A stretch of DNA of 64,000 nucleotides. Source: Tritrichomonas musculus (taxonomy: Eukaryota > Parabasalia > Tritrichomonadida > Tritrichomonadidae). Under the pieces are notes generated by a model. The model did no database searches and had not been told where the DNA came from. It saw only the letters and a program-made list of their open reading frames with translations. Location of the stretch: assembly GCA_039105265.1 (NCBI GenBank), contig JAPFFF010000013.1, positions 3,596,001-3,660,000 of the forward strand. The letters run 5' to 3'. This document shows positions 29,803 to 39,294 of the stretch, one piece after another. The position numbers were made by a program, and so were the translations under genes. Within the stretch, counting starts at the first letter, position 1, and each line of letters opens with the position of its first letter.

Positions 29803-31821
29803 CTATGTTAAAATGACTTCAAAATCAGAATTAATTCCATAATCATCTGATTTTATAGAAGCTGGAATAGTAATTTTTCTCAATGAACAGCATTCATTGA
29901 AAACTTTTTTTCCAAAAGAAGTAACTGATGAAGGAATGACGATTTCTGTCAGTGCTATACAAGAATCGAATGCACGTTCTTCAATTGAAGCAACTGAAGA
30001 AGGTTCTTCGAATTCAATATTTGCCAAATTTGCACAACCAGAAAAAGCTCCAACATCAATTGAAATCAGAGTAGAAGGTATTTTAATATATGTAAGCGAA
30101 GAACACATGTCAAATGCACCTTTTCCAATAGTTTTTATAGATGGCGGAATTTCAATATGAGCCAATGATGAACAAGACTTAAACAGGCCATCTAAGAAAG
30201 CGGTCACAGATGAAGGGCCTTCGAAAGTGATTGATTCCAGTGAAGAACAATCCAAAAAAGCTTCATTTCCAATTAAAGAGACTGGAGAGTTGATTGTTAT
30301 CTGTTTCAAAGAAGAACACTTTTCGAAAGCAAATGATTCAATTTGATTCAATGATGAAGGACTTTCGAAAGTCACTTCATCCAACGATGAGCATCCAACG
30401 AAGGCAGATTCTTTAATTACAGTTACAGAGGAAGGGATTTTTATTTGCGTAAGTGAAGTACACCTGCCGAATGCGAATTCATCAATTAAATCCAAGTTTG
30501 AATGTTCTTTAAATGCTATTTCAGTCAATGACGAGCAATCAGTAAAAACGTTTTGGCCAATTTGAGTAACAGAAGAAGGGATTTTTATTTGTGTAAGTGA
30601 ATTGCATGCTTCAAAGGCGCTATCGTCAATTAAATCTAAACACGAATGCTCTTCAAATGTTATTTCAGTCAATGATGAACAATCCATAAAAGCAGACAAG
30701 CCGATTTGAGTAACAGAAGAAGGAATTGTAATTGTTGCAAGTGAATTACACAATTCAAAAGTATTATCATCAATTGTAGTTAGTGACGAATGCTCTTCAA
30801 ACATTACTTCAGCTAATGAATTGCAACCAATAAAAGCAGATCGGCCAATTTGAGCAACTGAAGAAGGAATTTTTATTTTCGGAAGTAAAATGCATGATTC
30901 AAATGCATCATCATCAATTGTAGTTAATGATGAATGTTCTTCAAATGTCACTTCAATTAATGATGAACAATTAAAAAAAGCTTTAAAGCCAATTTTTGTT
31001 ATTGATGAAACAATTTTTATATTTGTAATTGATTTGCACCCACTGAAAGCCATCTCTTCAATTTCAGTTACAGAAGGAGGAATTGTTATTTGCTTCAATG
31101 AATGGCATTCACTAAAAGCATGGGAGCCAATAGTAGTTATTGAAGGAGGAATTATTATTTCCTTTAATGATTTACAACCAATGAACGTGTAATGACCAAT
31201 TGACTCTAATGATGGCAAAAAGGTTGCTTTTTCTAATGAAGGACAACCTTCAAAAACATAATAACCAAAATCTTTTACAGATGGAGGAATTGTGATTTCT
31301 TTCAATGATTCACAGTATTTAAAAGCAGCTGGTCCGATTGTTTCCAATGATGATGGCATTTCAAATGTTACTTTCTCCAATGAACTGCATGCACCAAAAG
31401 AGTATTCGCCAATTAAAGTTACAGATGATGGAATGACTATTTCAACTAACGATATGCAATGGGAAAATGCAAAATCATCAATGATTTCAACTGATGATGG
31501 AATGACTATTTTGGACAATGACCTACAACTGGCAAAAGCACTATTTCCAATCGTTTTAATTGAAGATGGAATTGTAACATGTACTAATGAGATGCAGCTA
31601 TCAAAAGTGCCATCATCAATTGATGTTAATGAAGAGGGAACGTCAAAACTTGTTAATATTTTGCATGATTTAAATGTATATCGAACAATTTCAATACCAG
31701 GAATTGCTATTAAAAAATTGACAACTTCAGCACTATTATGCGATGCTGCAAGATGTAATGCTGTATAATAAAAACAATAAAATAAAAAACTGTATTTAAA
31801 AACAAATAAAAAAAATTTCAT
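29803..31821 (-). CDS. BspA-like LRR part of the ankyrin/LRR gene (copy 2)
   Basis: A 672-codon frame with about 27 BspA/LRR_5 repeats. Two sub-types alternate: the 23-residue ITIPSSVTQIGLSAFMDCSSL type and a longer type with TFEEHSSLTTIDDDAFE. The first 20 residues (MKFFLFVFKYSFLFYCFYY) read like translated AT-rich spacer. The true homology starts at TALHLAASHNSAEVVNFL, an ankyrin repeat that should follow the end of the 31873-33024 frame. The two frames are in the same phase, separated by two TGA codons, so this is one gene split by an intron-like or decayed insert. Likely a surface or cytosolic adhesion/binding protein. Confidence 0.7.
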   Translation of the reverse strand: MKFFLFVFKYSFLFYCFYYTALHLAASHNSAEVVNFLIAIPGIEIVRYTFKSCKILTSFDVPSSLTSIDDGTFDSCISLVHVTIPSSIKTIGNSAFASCRSLSKIVIPSSVEIIDDFAFSHCISLVEIVIPSSVTLIGEYSFGACSSLEKVTFEMPSSLETIGPAAFKYCESLKEITIPPSVKDFGYYVFEGCPSLEKATFLPSLESIGHYTFIGCKSLKEIIIPPSITTIGSHAFSECHSLKQITIPPSVTEIEEMAFSGCKSITNIKIVSSITKIGFKAFFNCSSLIEVTFEEHSSLTTIDDDAFESCILLPKIKIPSSVAQIGRSAFIGCNSLAEVMFEEHSSLTTIDDNTFELCNSLATITIPSSVTQIGLSAFMDCSSLTEITFEEHSCLDLIDDSAFEACNSLTQIKIPSSVTQIGQNVFTDCSSLTEIAFKEHSNLDLIDEFAFGRCTSLTQIKIPSSVTVIKESAFVGCSSLDEVTFESPSSLNQIESFAFEKCSSLKQITINSPVSLIGNEAFLDCSSLESITFEGPSSVTAFLDGLFKSCSSLAHIEIPPSIKTIGKGAFDMCSSLTYIKIPSTLISIDVGAFSGCANLANIEFEEPSSVASIEERAFDSCIALTEIVIPSSVTSFGKKVFNECCSLRKITIPASIKSDDYGINSDFEVILT

Positions 31822-31872
31822 TCAAAACATTTTTTTTTTTTGTGAAACATCATTCAAAAAAAAATTTTTTTT

Positions 31873-33024
31873 TCAAATTCTTTCCATATTAAATAAAGAT
31901 GAGTTGAATAAATAAATAATAATTAAAACAATTCTTTCGTTGATATCAATTTTGGTGTTATTAAAAAGAAATTTTACAATTGCAAGATGATTATATTTGC
32001 ATGCATAGAAAAAGTAATTTTTGATTGAATTTTCAGGCAGGTATTGAAAATTATAATATTTGAAACAATTTTCAATCACATCATCTTGTTTCACATCACT
32101 ATAATTATTTATAAAGTAATCAGCAATGTTATTATGATGACATTTAATTGACTCAATCACACATTCAGAAATAAATCGTATGTCATCATTTTGAATTGCT
32201 ATTTGGTCTTCAAGTAAATGGATCATTTGAATATTTTTACTATGAATTGCAGGAAACATTTCATTTTTTGTCAACTTAACCTGCTTTTCTAATAAGTAAG
32301 TTAAAATTTTGAGTGATCCAAAATAGACCGAATAAGTACTGAATTGAACATCACTTTGTCGGACCAAATATGAATTCGTTTCAAAAATCGAGTTTTTAAA
32401 AATTTCATCTGGCGGTGTTTCTGTTTTGTTTAAATAAGAAATGAATTCGGTAATAGAGTCATTGCGTATTAAAGTAAAGATTTCATTGTCATTTTCACCT
32501 CTTCGTCTGTTCTCGTCAAAATTGGTAAAAATGTCGGATTTTTGATTAAGAAGCTGAGACTCAATTTTTGAACAGTCTTCCTCTGTTAAAAATTGCTTGA
32601 TTTCTGGATAAAAAAATTGTCGATAACTTGTGTATAGAGTGCCCTCTTTGATATATATTTTATGAGATATAGCTTCATCAATTTTTATCATTTCTTTTGA
32701 TAATAGAATTAAAATTATTTGCCTATTATTTCTGAAAATATCATATATTTCCAAATTTGTGAAAGTTGATTGTATATCATTTGCAAGAAAAAAAATAATC
32801 TGCTCAGTTTTTTCGAAATAGTCGGATACTCGATGATAATTTTTTGTTATCTTTGATATCATAGTGCATATTTCTCGTAATTCATCTTTGTCATTTCGAA
32901 AATTTTTATTATTATAAAAATTAATTAAATTTTCATATTCTTCATTTTGAATACCAAAGCTATCAATAAAATTGATAAGCAATCTTTGAAATTCTTTAAA
33001 AGGAGCCAAATATTCTTGAATCAT
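31873..33024 (-). CDS. Trichomonad ankyrin-type N-terminal part (copy 2)
   Basis: The frame opens at 33042, but the ATG at 33024 (MIQEYLAPFKEF) aligns with the start of the paralogue at 25238 (MDIREYFDQKK), so it is chosen. Residues 1-150 are the helical region found before ankyrin repeats in many trichomonad proteins (NYHRVSDYFEKTEQII). Ankyrin-like repeats follow (FSTYSVYFGSLKILTYLL, HSKNIQMIHLL, ESIKCHHNNIADYF, ACKYNHLAIVKFLF). The last 16 residues (VLIIIYLFNSSLFNMERI) look like read-through into an AT-rich insert. The gene then continues as the LRR frame at 29803-31821. Confidence 0.65.
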   Translation of the reverse strand: MIQEYLAPFKEFQRLLINFIDSFGIQNEEYENLINFYNNKNFRNDKDELREICTMISKITKNYHRVSDYFEKTEQIIFFLANDIQSTFTNLEIYDIFRNNRQIILILLSKEMIKIDEAISHKIYIKEGTLYTSYRQFFYPEIKQFLTEEDCSKIESQLLNQKSDIFTNFDENRRRGENDNEIFTLIRNDSITEFISYLNKTETPPDEIFKNSIFETNSYLVRQSDVQFSTYSVYFGSLKILTYLLEKQVKLTKNEMFPAIHSKNIQMIHLLEDQIAIQNDDIRFISECVIESIKCHHNNIADYFINNYSDVKQDDVIENCFKYYNFQYLPENSIKNYFFYACKYNHLAIVKFLFNNTKIDINERIVLIIIYLFNSSLFNMERI

Positions 33025-33042
33025 CATAATAAATAATGTCAA

Positions 33043-33444
33043 ACTTTTGTCAAAAGAAAAAAGTTAAAAATTGTGAGTAAATGAAAATGTCAACAAAAAT
33101 TGTGAGAAAAATTTTCGAACTGAGTTGAATAAAAAAATTTTACATTATATTCAAAATATATAACAACTTTATATACAAAATAATTTATATTTTTTCTATA
33201 ATTCACCAAAAGACCAGTGCAAATCACCATACCCAAGCTCTTTTTGCGATTTTTGGATATAATTTTCATCCTTAGAAAAAAAAATAATCTAAATTAATCT
33301 AGGGGTACAAGCCATTAATGATTCTCTCGCAGAAGTGTTGCTCTTGTTTTATCGTCTAATTCCACAATGCCATAATTTGGCTTCTCTATCACCAAGGAGA
33401 AACAAATGGAATTATTTTTAGTCACCATCAAATTTCATTAAAGC
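33043..33444. other. Spacer and outer edge of a decayed gene
   Basis: 33043-33190 is AT-rich leader of the gene to the left. 33300-33440 is less AT-rich and has short open stretches (LLLFYRLIPQCHNLASLSP) that may be the worn 5' part of the decayed gene beginning near 33445. Confidence 0.35.
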
Positions 33445-34417
33445 CTATATATGAAGAAACGATTCACAAATCCCAATGTTTAACTTTAAATAACGTTATT
33501 ATTGATATGAGATCACTTTTTTGGGAGCACGAGAAACTAAATGTTTCAATATCAAGAATTAAAAAAACTCGAAATTTATGTATTTTATTACCAGAAAAAG
33601 AGAAAGAAAACGATTGTTTAATTAAGCAATCGCATCTTCTTTGCAATGAAATGAAAAAGTTTGATCCTAAATAAACACTATGATAATGATCTCAGAGATA
33701 TGACTAAAATAAAGTTCATTGTTTTTTGTGAAGCTGGACTCATAGAAGAAGATGCGATGGAATCAAGAGAAGAAAAAGATAAATTTGAACTAATCTCAAG
33801 AGTCATCAGTAAAATCTTTAAAGATTTCTATTTAAAAATAGATGCTAAAACAAAGTTGGATAAAAGTGATTACTTTACTGAATTGTTTCCTTTATAGAAA
33901 TTCCCTAATGCTATTCTAGAATAATATGAATTTGGTAGAATTTTTATTGAAGCATGTTATCATTTCTTTCTTTGCGATGATGAAGGAAAATTGATCCTTG
34001 AAGAATACAAAATATTCAGAAAAAATCCTCAAATAAAGTTCACAGAAAGTTTATTTAATATTTTTATGCAACTTTGCAGCTTTGCAACATATCGCATAAA
34101 TAATAAGAGGGCATGAACTTACAAATGACCACACAATTTGAATTAAAGGTAATAACATAATGTAAACATCTAAAAAATTATATAATTACTTGATTCACCA
34201 ATTTTGTGAATGGTTAAGATTGAAAGCATACCCCACACTAATTCCAGTTGAAGAACATACATTAATAAATATTGAATATACTTACATTTTTGACAATATA
34301 GAAAGAGATGCGATCAAAATCTATACTCAACTATATTTACATGTTATTTTTAATAAAGAAAAAAATAATCAATTAAACTTGAAAAAGAGAAAAAATAGCA
34401 TTGCTTACATTTATTAA
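33445..34417 (+). pseudogene. Decayed protein gene, family not recognised
   Basis: A chain of plus-strand frames with protein-like content: YEETIHKSQCLTLNNVIIDM (from about 33448, ending TAA at 33672); a frame change near 33660; MTKIKFIVFCEAGLIEEDAM to a TAG at 33895; then the same frame again through TAA at 33922, with FGRIFIEACYHFFLCDDEGK to a TGA at 34114; and finally FCEWLRLKAYPTLIPVEEHT (34190-34417). At least four lesions are visible. The helical, Lys-rich text suggests a large solenoid protein, but I cannot name it. It lies just upstream of the tRNA gene. Confidence 0.5.
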
Positions 34418-34508
34418 ACTAGAAATAAAAAAATGATTAGTAATTTATATCAAAACTAGAATCTAATATTAGTTATTTTTGTAAAAAAAAAATTTTATAG
34501 AAAAAATA

Positions 34509-34580
34509 GGGGCGATTCGGGAATTGAACCCGAGACCTCTCGCACCCAAAGCGAGAATCATACCACTAGACCAATCACCC
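34509..34580 (-). tRNA. tRNA-Pro(UGG)
   Basis: The minus strand from 34580 to 34509 folds as a complete tRNA. The acceptor stem GGGTGAT pairs with ATCGCCC (one G-T pair). The D-arm has GGTCTAGTGGTA. The anticodon stem CTCGC/GCGAG closes the loop TTTGGGT with anticodon TGG. The T-arm CTCGGG..TTCAATTC..CCCGAA is standard, and the discriminator is C. There is no intron and CCA is not encoded. The A box (TGGTCTAGTGG) and B box (GGTTCAATTCC) for RNA polymerase III are both present. Confidence 0.95.
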
Positions 34581-35126
34581 TTTCGATATATTCAAATAAA
34601 TTTAATTATTTTAAATTAATTTCAAATAAAAAAGCAGTATACATTTTGATATTATGAGAGTAAATCAAGGTAACATAAACATAGTTCCAATTAAGATATC
34701 CAAAATATTATAGACAAAACACCTTTACAAAAACATATATAAGGAAAAAAATCATAAAGAAATATTATTAATGCTTCAAAACTTTAAATCGTCATATAAA
34801 TTCCTTAATAATTTCAAAGGTATGGTAACTCTTTCTATTCATACATTTTTTTTTATATTCAAATATAATATTTTTATATGATATCTATATCTATATATAT
34901 AATTTAAAATGATATAGTATCCACTAATTTTCGAGATATTTATTAATATATATAATTGAATACTTTACAAAAAAAATTGAATATTTTTCCAAAAAAAAAA
35001 AAAAAAAAAAAGATCTAAAACTTCAATTGTTTATTCAATGTTCTTCTATTTCTTCTTCAAAAATTAAATCACCTAAAATTAAATTTTTGAATTAATTCAA
35101 TATCATTTTCTATGCTTTTATATTGT

Positions 35127-35148
35127 TGTTTTAAGGGTGCAGTTTGAA
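35127..35148 (+). repeat. Dispersed 22-base transposon-end-like repeat, copy 1
   Basis: The 22 bases here (core TTTTAAGGGTGCAGTTTGAA) recur as an exact reverse complement at 56354-56375. The style GGTGCAGTTTGAA followed by a T run resembles Tc1/mariner ends. It is probably a solo end left by a lost element. Confidence 0.4.
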
Positions 35149-35772
35149 CATTTTTTTTCGAGCTTAAAATTAAATAAAAAATATTATTATTGTATATATA
35201 GATATAATATAATTTTTGTAATATAAATATATGTTATAAAACAGAAATATTATATATTTATAAAGATAATAGTAATTATAAATTGAATGATTATTTTAGT
35301 TTTCAATGATATAAAAAGGAAATTTATTGAAAAAAAAATTCAATTGAATAACAATAAAATAAAATTTTCTTGATGGATTCAAAATATAATACTTTTATTA
35401 GTGCTATAAATGATATTAAATTAATTAAAATGTTATATATATTAATATATGCTAAAAATATCAATATATTTTAATTTCTCAATAAAAAATGAGATTTAAC
35501 AGAATTGAAATTGACTAATATTTATTATTTTTTATGCATGCTTGGATACCTAAATATTTGTTTTAGCTATTGTGATCTAGATGAAATAACTCAATTCTAT
35601 AAAAATAACACATTTATATTTTTGGTGAAAAATGAAAAAAAATCATATTAAGAAAAAAGGATTTTATTTTAGTTTATTTGAATTATCTCTCTATCACATT
35701 ATTTATTTGCATGTGAAATGATGATATGCCAAAAAATGCAGGCTAATCAGAAGAATTCAAGGAGTACATAAT

Positions 35773-35808
35773 TTTACAAAGCACCTGTAAAAACAGGTAT
35801 TTTGTAAA
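35773..35808. repeat. Short strong hairpin
   Basis: 35773-35788 (TTTACAAAGCACCTGT) and 35793-35808 (ACAGGTATTTTGTAAA) pair at 14 of 16 positions around a four-base loop. It lies in the spacer 700 bases left of the Polinton. Its role is unknown. Confidence 0.4.
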
Positions 35809-36525
35809 TCTATGTAGTCATTCAATTTTACTGTTCATCGAAAAATGTTGTTTTTTAATATATATTGGAATAAGTATCTGAAACCTGATAGAGAGATATT
35901 TTAATTTTTTTAAACTCTGACAAAAATAATCTGAATATTATCATATCCTCATTGATGAATTTCCGCTCAATAATTTTTTTTAGAAGTTTAGCATTGATAT
36001 GAATTGCACTGGAGCATCCTTTAAATTTAAAATAAAATAGACAAAACATGAAAAAACTACATGTTGTAGTCCAAAAAAACAACTTTTTCAATACTTTTAT
36101 AATATACAAAATGGTTTATTTTTATTAAAAATCAAGGCATGTTTACATGAAAAAGAGAAAATAAATGTAAAAAATGTAGAAAATAATTTGTGGGCAAAGG
36201 TATCATCATGTTTTTTGTTGGTAATAATTGGTATAACATATCTATTTAATAAAATGTTGAATATGATGCCCGTATACATTTGCGTTTGTAAAAAAGAGCA
36301 ATTATTTATTGTTGTGATTATAAGTTTTCTTTTCTGAAAGGTATTACAATGGACATTTTTTAAATATTATAAGTGAAAAAAATTTGAATGAATCTATTCA
36401 ATTTAGATTTCTCAAAAATACATAAAAAAAAATATATAATTATTGATATTTAGAATTTTAAAATATATACATTGTATGAATAATTGCAAATGGTTTAATT
36501 TTATTTGATTCTTCACTGTTCAATA

Positions 36526-36694
36526 AGTAGTATATTGAAAACGCCCAAAAAGGACTACGCCCTTTTTGTTCGTTTTCCAATGATTTTAGAACATCACATT
36601 TTAGCAGGAGTTTTCACACTGAATTCTCAGCATTCTAATAGCTATCAGAATAATGGCAGGTATATTTTTATTTAATTTTTTATCTCATCTAAAA
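36526..36694 (+). repeat. Polinton left terminal inverted repeat
   Basis: 169 bp, reverse complement of 53820-53988 with no mismatch that I could find by eye. It contains an inner palindromic stretch, CCCAAAAAGGACTACGCCCTTTTTG. The preceding five bases, CAATA, are repeated after the right end. Confidence 0.9.
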
Positions 36695-38396
36695 TGTTTG
36701 AAAGATTAAATGTCATTGCGAAATATAATTCAATAATTGATTTAAATTATTTTACAGATACTATTAATAAACTTTATTCTATGACTTGTGAAATGAAAAG
36801 TATAAATGACATTTTCATTTACTCACAATTTTCAACTGATTATATAAAGAATTTATCCGATGTTAGCGAAATATGGAATGAACAAATCAATTATCAAAGG
36901 AAGTAAAGTTATGAAGGCAGATATTAAGTTTGAAGGTAAGACTATTCATTTCAGAGATTCTTATCCTATGATTTCATCTAAGTTAAGTGATTTTCCAGCC
37001 ATGTTCAACTTGCCCAAAGTACAGAAAGAAATCTTCCCATACAAGTATTACACATTGGAAAGATTAAAGACAAATATTGGCATAATCAGTGAAGCAGTTA
37101 AAATGTGCAGTTAAAACTGTAGATCCAATTGTTATTAGCATTATATTAGCTAGCATTTGATTTAATAAAACTTTCAATTCCTGAGATTTATCGTCTTGGA
37201 TTGCAATGGAGCATTCAATCGGAAAGTGCATAACAACCAGTAGTAAGACATTTTATGCTCAAAACCACTGGTTCAAATTTAAAAAAGATAAAATGATAAA
37301 ATTTGTGAGTGATTTATAATTTATTTTATTGTATTTGTCATGATATATATCTTTAATCTATGGATTTTGGTTAATTAATTAGTAAAGATGTCATTGAAAA
37401 GAAAATTTTCTTTTTATTATAAATAACGACAACATAACAGACCCTGTCACGATGGTAGTCGATAACATTGCTTTGGAGGATTTAATTAATTTTCAGAAAA
37501 TAGAATTTGAACTAATTAAAGGTTATTATTGGAATAGTGGAACTGATGATACAATTCAGAAAGTCATTAGACATATTTTCAATAAAAGATTAGAATACAA
37601 GAAACAAAAGAATCCTCTTCAGCAATTATATAAACTAATCATGAATTCATGTTATGGCAAAACTATCGAGAAACCAGTTGATAAAGATTGGAAATATTTT
37701 GATAATGAAGAGGATTTAAACAAATATATGTTTAAGAATTATTACAAAATTATTGAAGAAGTTCAATTAGGAGATAGCGAAATCCATGCAGTACGTGTAA
37801 AGAAGCCAATTGATAAGCATTTCAATTTTAGCTTACTTGGGATTCAAGTACTCAGTATGTCAAAGAGAATTATGAACGAAGTTATGTGCTTAGCATTTGA
37901 CTTAGGCTGTCATATCTATTATCAAGATACAGATTCAATGCATATAGAAGTCGATGATTTACCTAAATTAATTGATGCATTCAAAAATAAGTATGGAAGA
38001 GATTTAATTGGCTCTAATTTAGGACAATTCCATTCAGATTTTCCAACAATTAATAACCATGACGAAATGCCAAAAGCAATTGAATCATTCTTCTTAATGA
38101 AGAAGATGTACATTGATAAACTTCAAGATTCAACTGGAGAAATTGATTATATGGTACGCGGCAAAGGCCTTACTCAAAATAGCATTAAATATGCAACAAA
38201 GAAATTCAATAACAACCCATTAGCTTTATACAAATCAATGTATGAAGGAAAGTCTCAGACCTTTGACTTAACTAAAGGTCAACCATGTTTCGAAATGAAC
38301 AAAAACATGACAGTATCAACAAAAACAAAATTCGAGAGAAAGATAAAGACACTTTATCAAGAGGGAATTATTGATGACTACTTTCGTTATATATGA
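36694..38396 (+). pseudogene. Polinton DNA polymerase B (broken)
   Basis: Pieces of a family B, protein-primed DNA polymerase, which would copy the element from its ends. 36908-37114 carries the exonuclease-end text FRDSYPMISSKLSDF....NLPKVQKEIFPYKYYT. 37452-38396 (314 codons) carries the palm: LYKLIMNSCYGK (motif B) and IYYQDTDSMHIE (motif C, with the two catalytic Asp), followed by a thumb-type region with YMVRGKGLTQNS. The gene is broken in more than one place and part of its core is missing. It starts right inside the left terminal repeat, the usual place for an end gene in these elements. Confidence 0.8.
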
Positions 38397-38523
38397 AATA
38401 TATTTTTCAAGGTCGGTCGGAATTCCGCCAGACCGAAATATTATCAATAATGTGTCACAGCAAAATTGCTGCTGCGAAAATTGATAAGGTTTAATTCTTA
38501 TTTGATATTTTACATCAGTCAAA

Positions 38524-39282
38524 ATGAACACATCAATTGTTACTGTTGAAGCTATTAATGATGACTATGAATGGATACAATATAATGATAAGTTGAGAAT
38601 CATTCATTCAATCAAAGATGATATGTATCAGATGCAGTCAATCATTACGGCTTGTAATTCTAATAAACAAGTAAGGCACTGGTTCGATAACCAATCAACA
38701 AAAGAATTGTTAGATGAAATGCAAAATATAGGCCAAAATTCAGATGGTAGAATTCTACCACCTGGAAAAATATATGAAAAACGCATAAATCTAGCATCAG
38801 GTTTGCAAGGCTATTATATTCATAAACTATTTGTAAACCATGTAGCTATGTGGGCTTCACCTCGTTATTCAATCTATATCATGAAACTACTTGACGATAT
38901 GTTTCAAAAACAAAGAGAACAATTAAATAATACAATAGAAGAACAGAAACCTAGAATGGTACCTGCTGAGGCTAAAAATGATTACAAATATTTAATATGG
39001 AAAGAAGAAATTCCTGATAATAATCAGTTCGTTAAACTTCATTTAGTAAGAAGGCATAAAGATACATTCCGTCAAATTCATAACAAGTTAAAATATCAGT
39101 GGTTTTTCAGAGATAATTTACCAATTTCAATGACTCCTAACAGAGAGATTAAAAAGTTAATCAAAAATAATTTTGGAGAGAATGATATTAATATGAACTG
39201 TTCTGTTATCTTATGTAATAAAGACTGTTTAGATAGATTATATGAATTAATTGAGAATTACTTTAATGAATTTCAATCGTAA
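38524..39282 (+). CDS. KilA-N domain protein
   Basis: 252 residues from an ATG. Residues about 35-145 match the KilA-N domain: DKLRIIHSIKDDMYQMQS leads into RHWFDNQSTKELLDEM, then GLQGYYIHKLFVNHVAMWAS and PRYSIYIMKLLDDMF, the signature G.Y.H..L...A.W.SP....Y. KilA-N proteins bind DNA and are common in large DNA viruses and phages. The C-terminal half (LHLVRRHKDTFRQIHNKLKY) is a separate basic domain, perhaps a T5orf172- or MSV199-like partner; that is unsure. It lies between the polymerase and integrase genes. Possible role: regulation of the element or interaction with the host. Confidence 0.75.
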   Translation: MNTSIVTVEAINDDYEWIQYNDKLRIIHSIKDDMYQMQSIITACNSNKQVRHWFDNQSTKELLDEMQNIGQNSDGRILPPGKIYEKRINLASGLQGYYIHKLFVNHVAMWASPRYSIYIMKLLDDMFQKQREQLNNTIEEQKPRMVPAEAKNDYKYLIWKEEIPDNNQFVKLHLVRRHKDTFRQIHNKLKYQWFFRDNLPISMTPNREIKKLIKNNFGENDINMNCSVILCNKDCLDRLYELIENYFNEFQS

Positions 39283-39294
39283 AACTTATTTTTT

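Larger units (their letters stand above)
34581..36525. other. 2-kb AT-rich spacer left of the Polinton
   Basis: No supported gene. It holds a poly-A run (35000), a dispersed 22-base repeat end (35127-35148), a hairpin (35773-35808) and short chance frames on the minus strand (35855-36279) with no recognisable content. The Polinton starts at 36526. Confidence 0.5.

Noticed and set aside
31822-31872. Canonical trichomonad intron between the two halves of the ankyrin/LRR gene
   Set aside because: No GTATGT start or ACTAACACACAG-type end was found, so an intron is only a possibility and is not annotated.
35855-36279. Two small minus-strand frames left of the Polinton
   Set aside because: Phe/Ile/Lys-rich AT-driven text, no motif, no initiator-like element.
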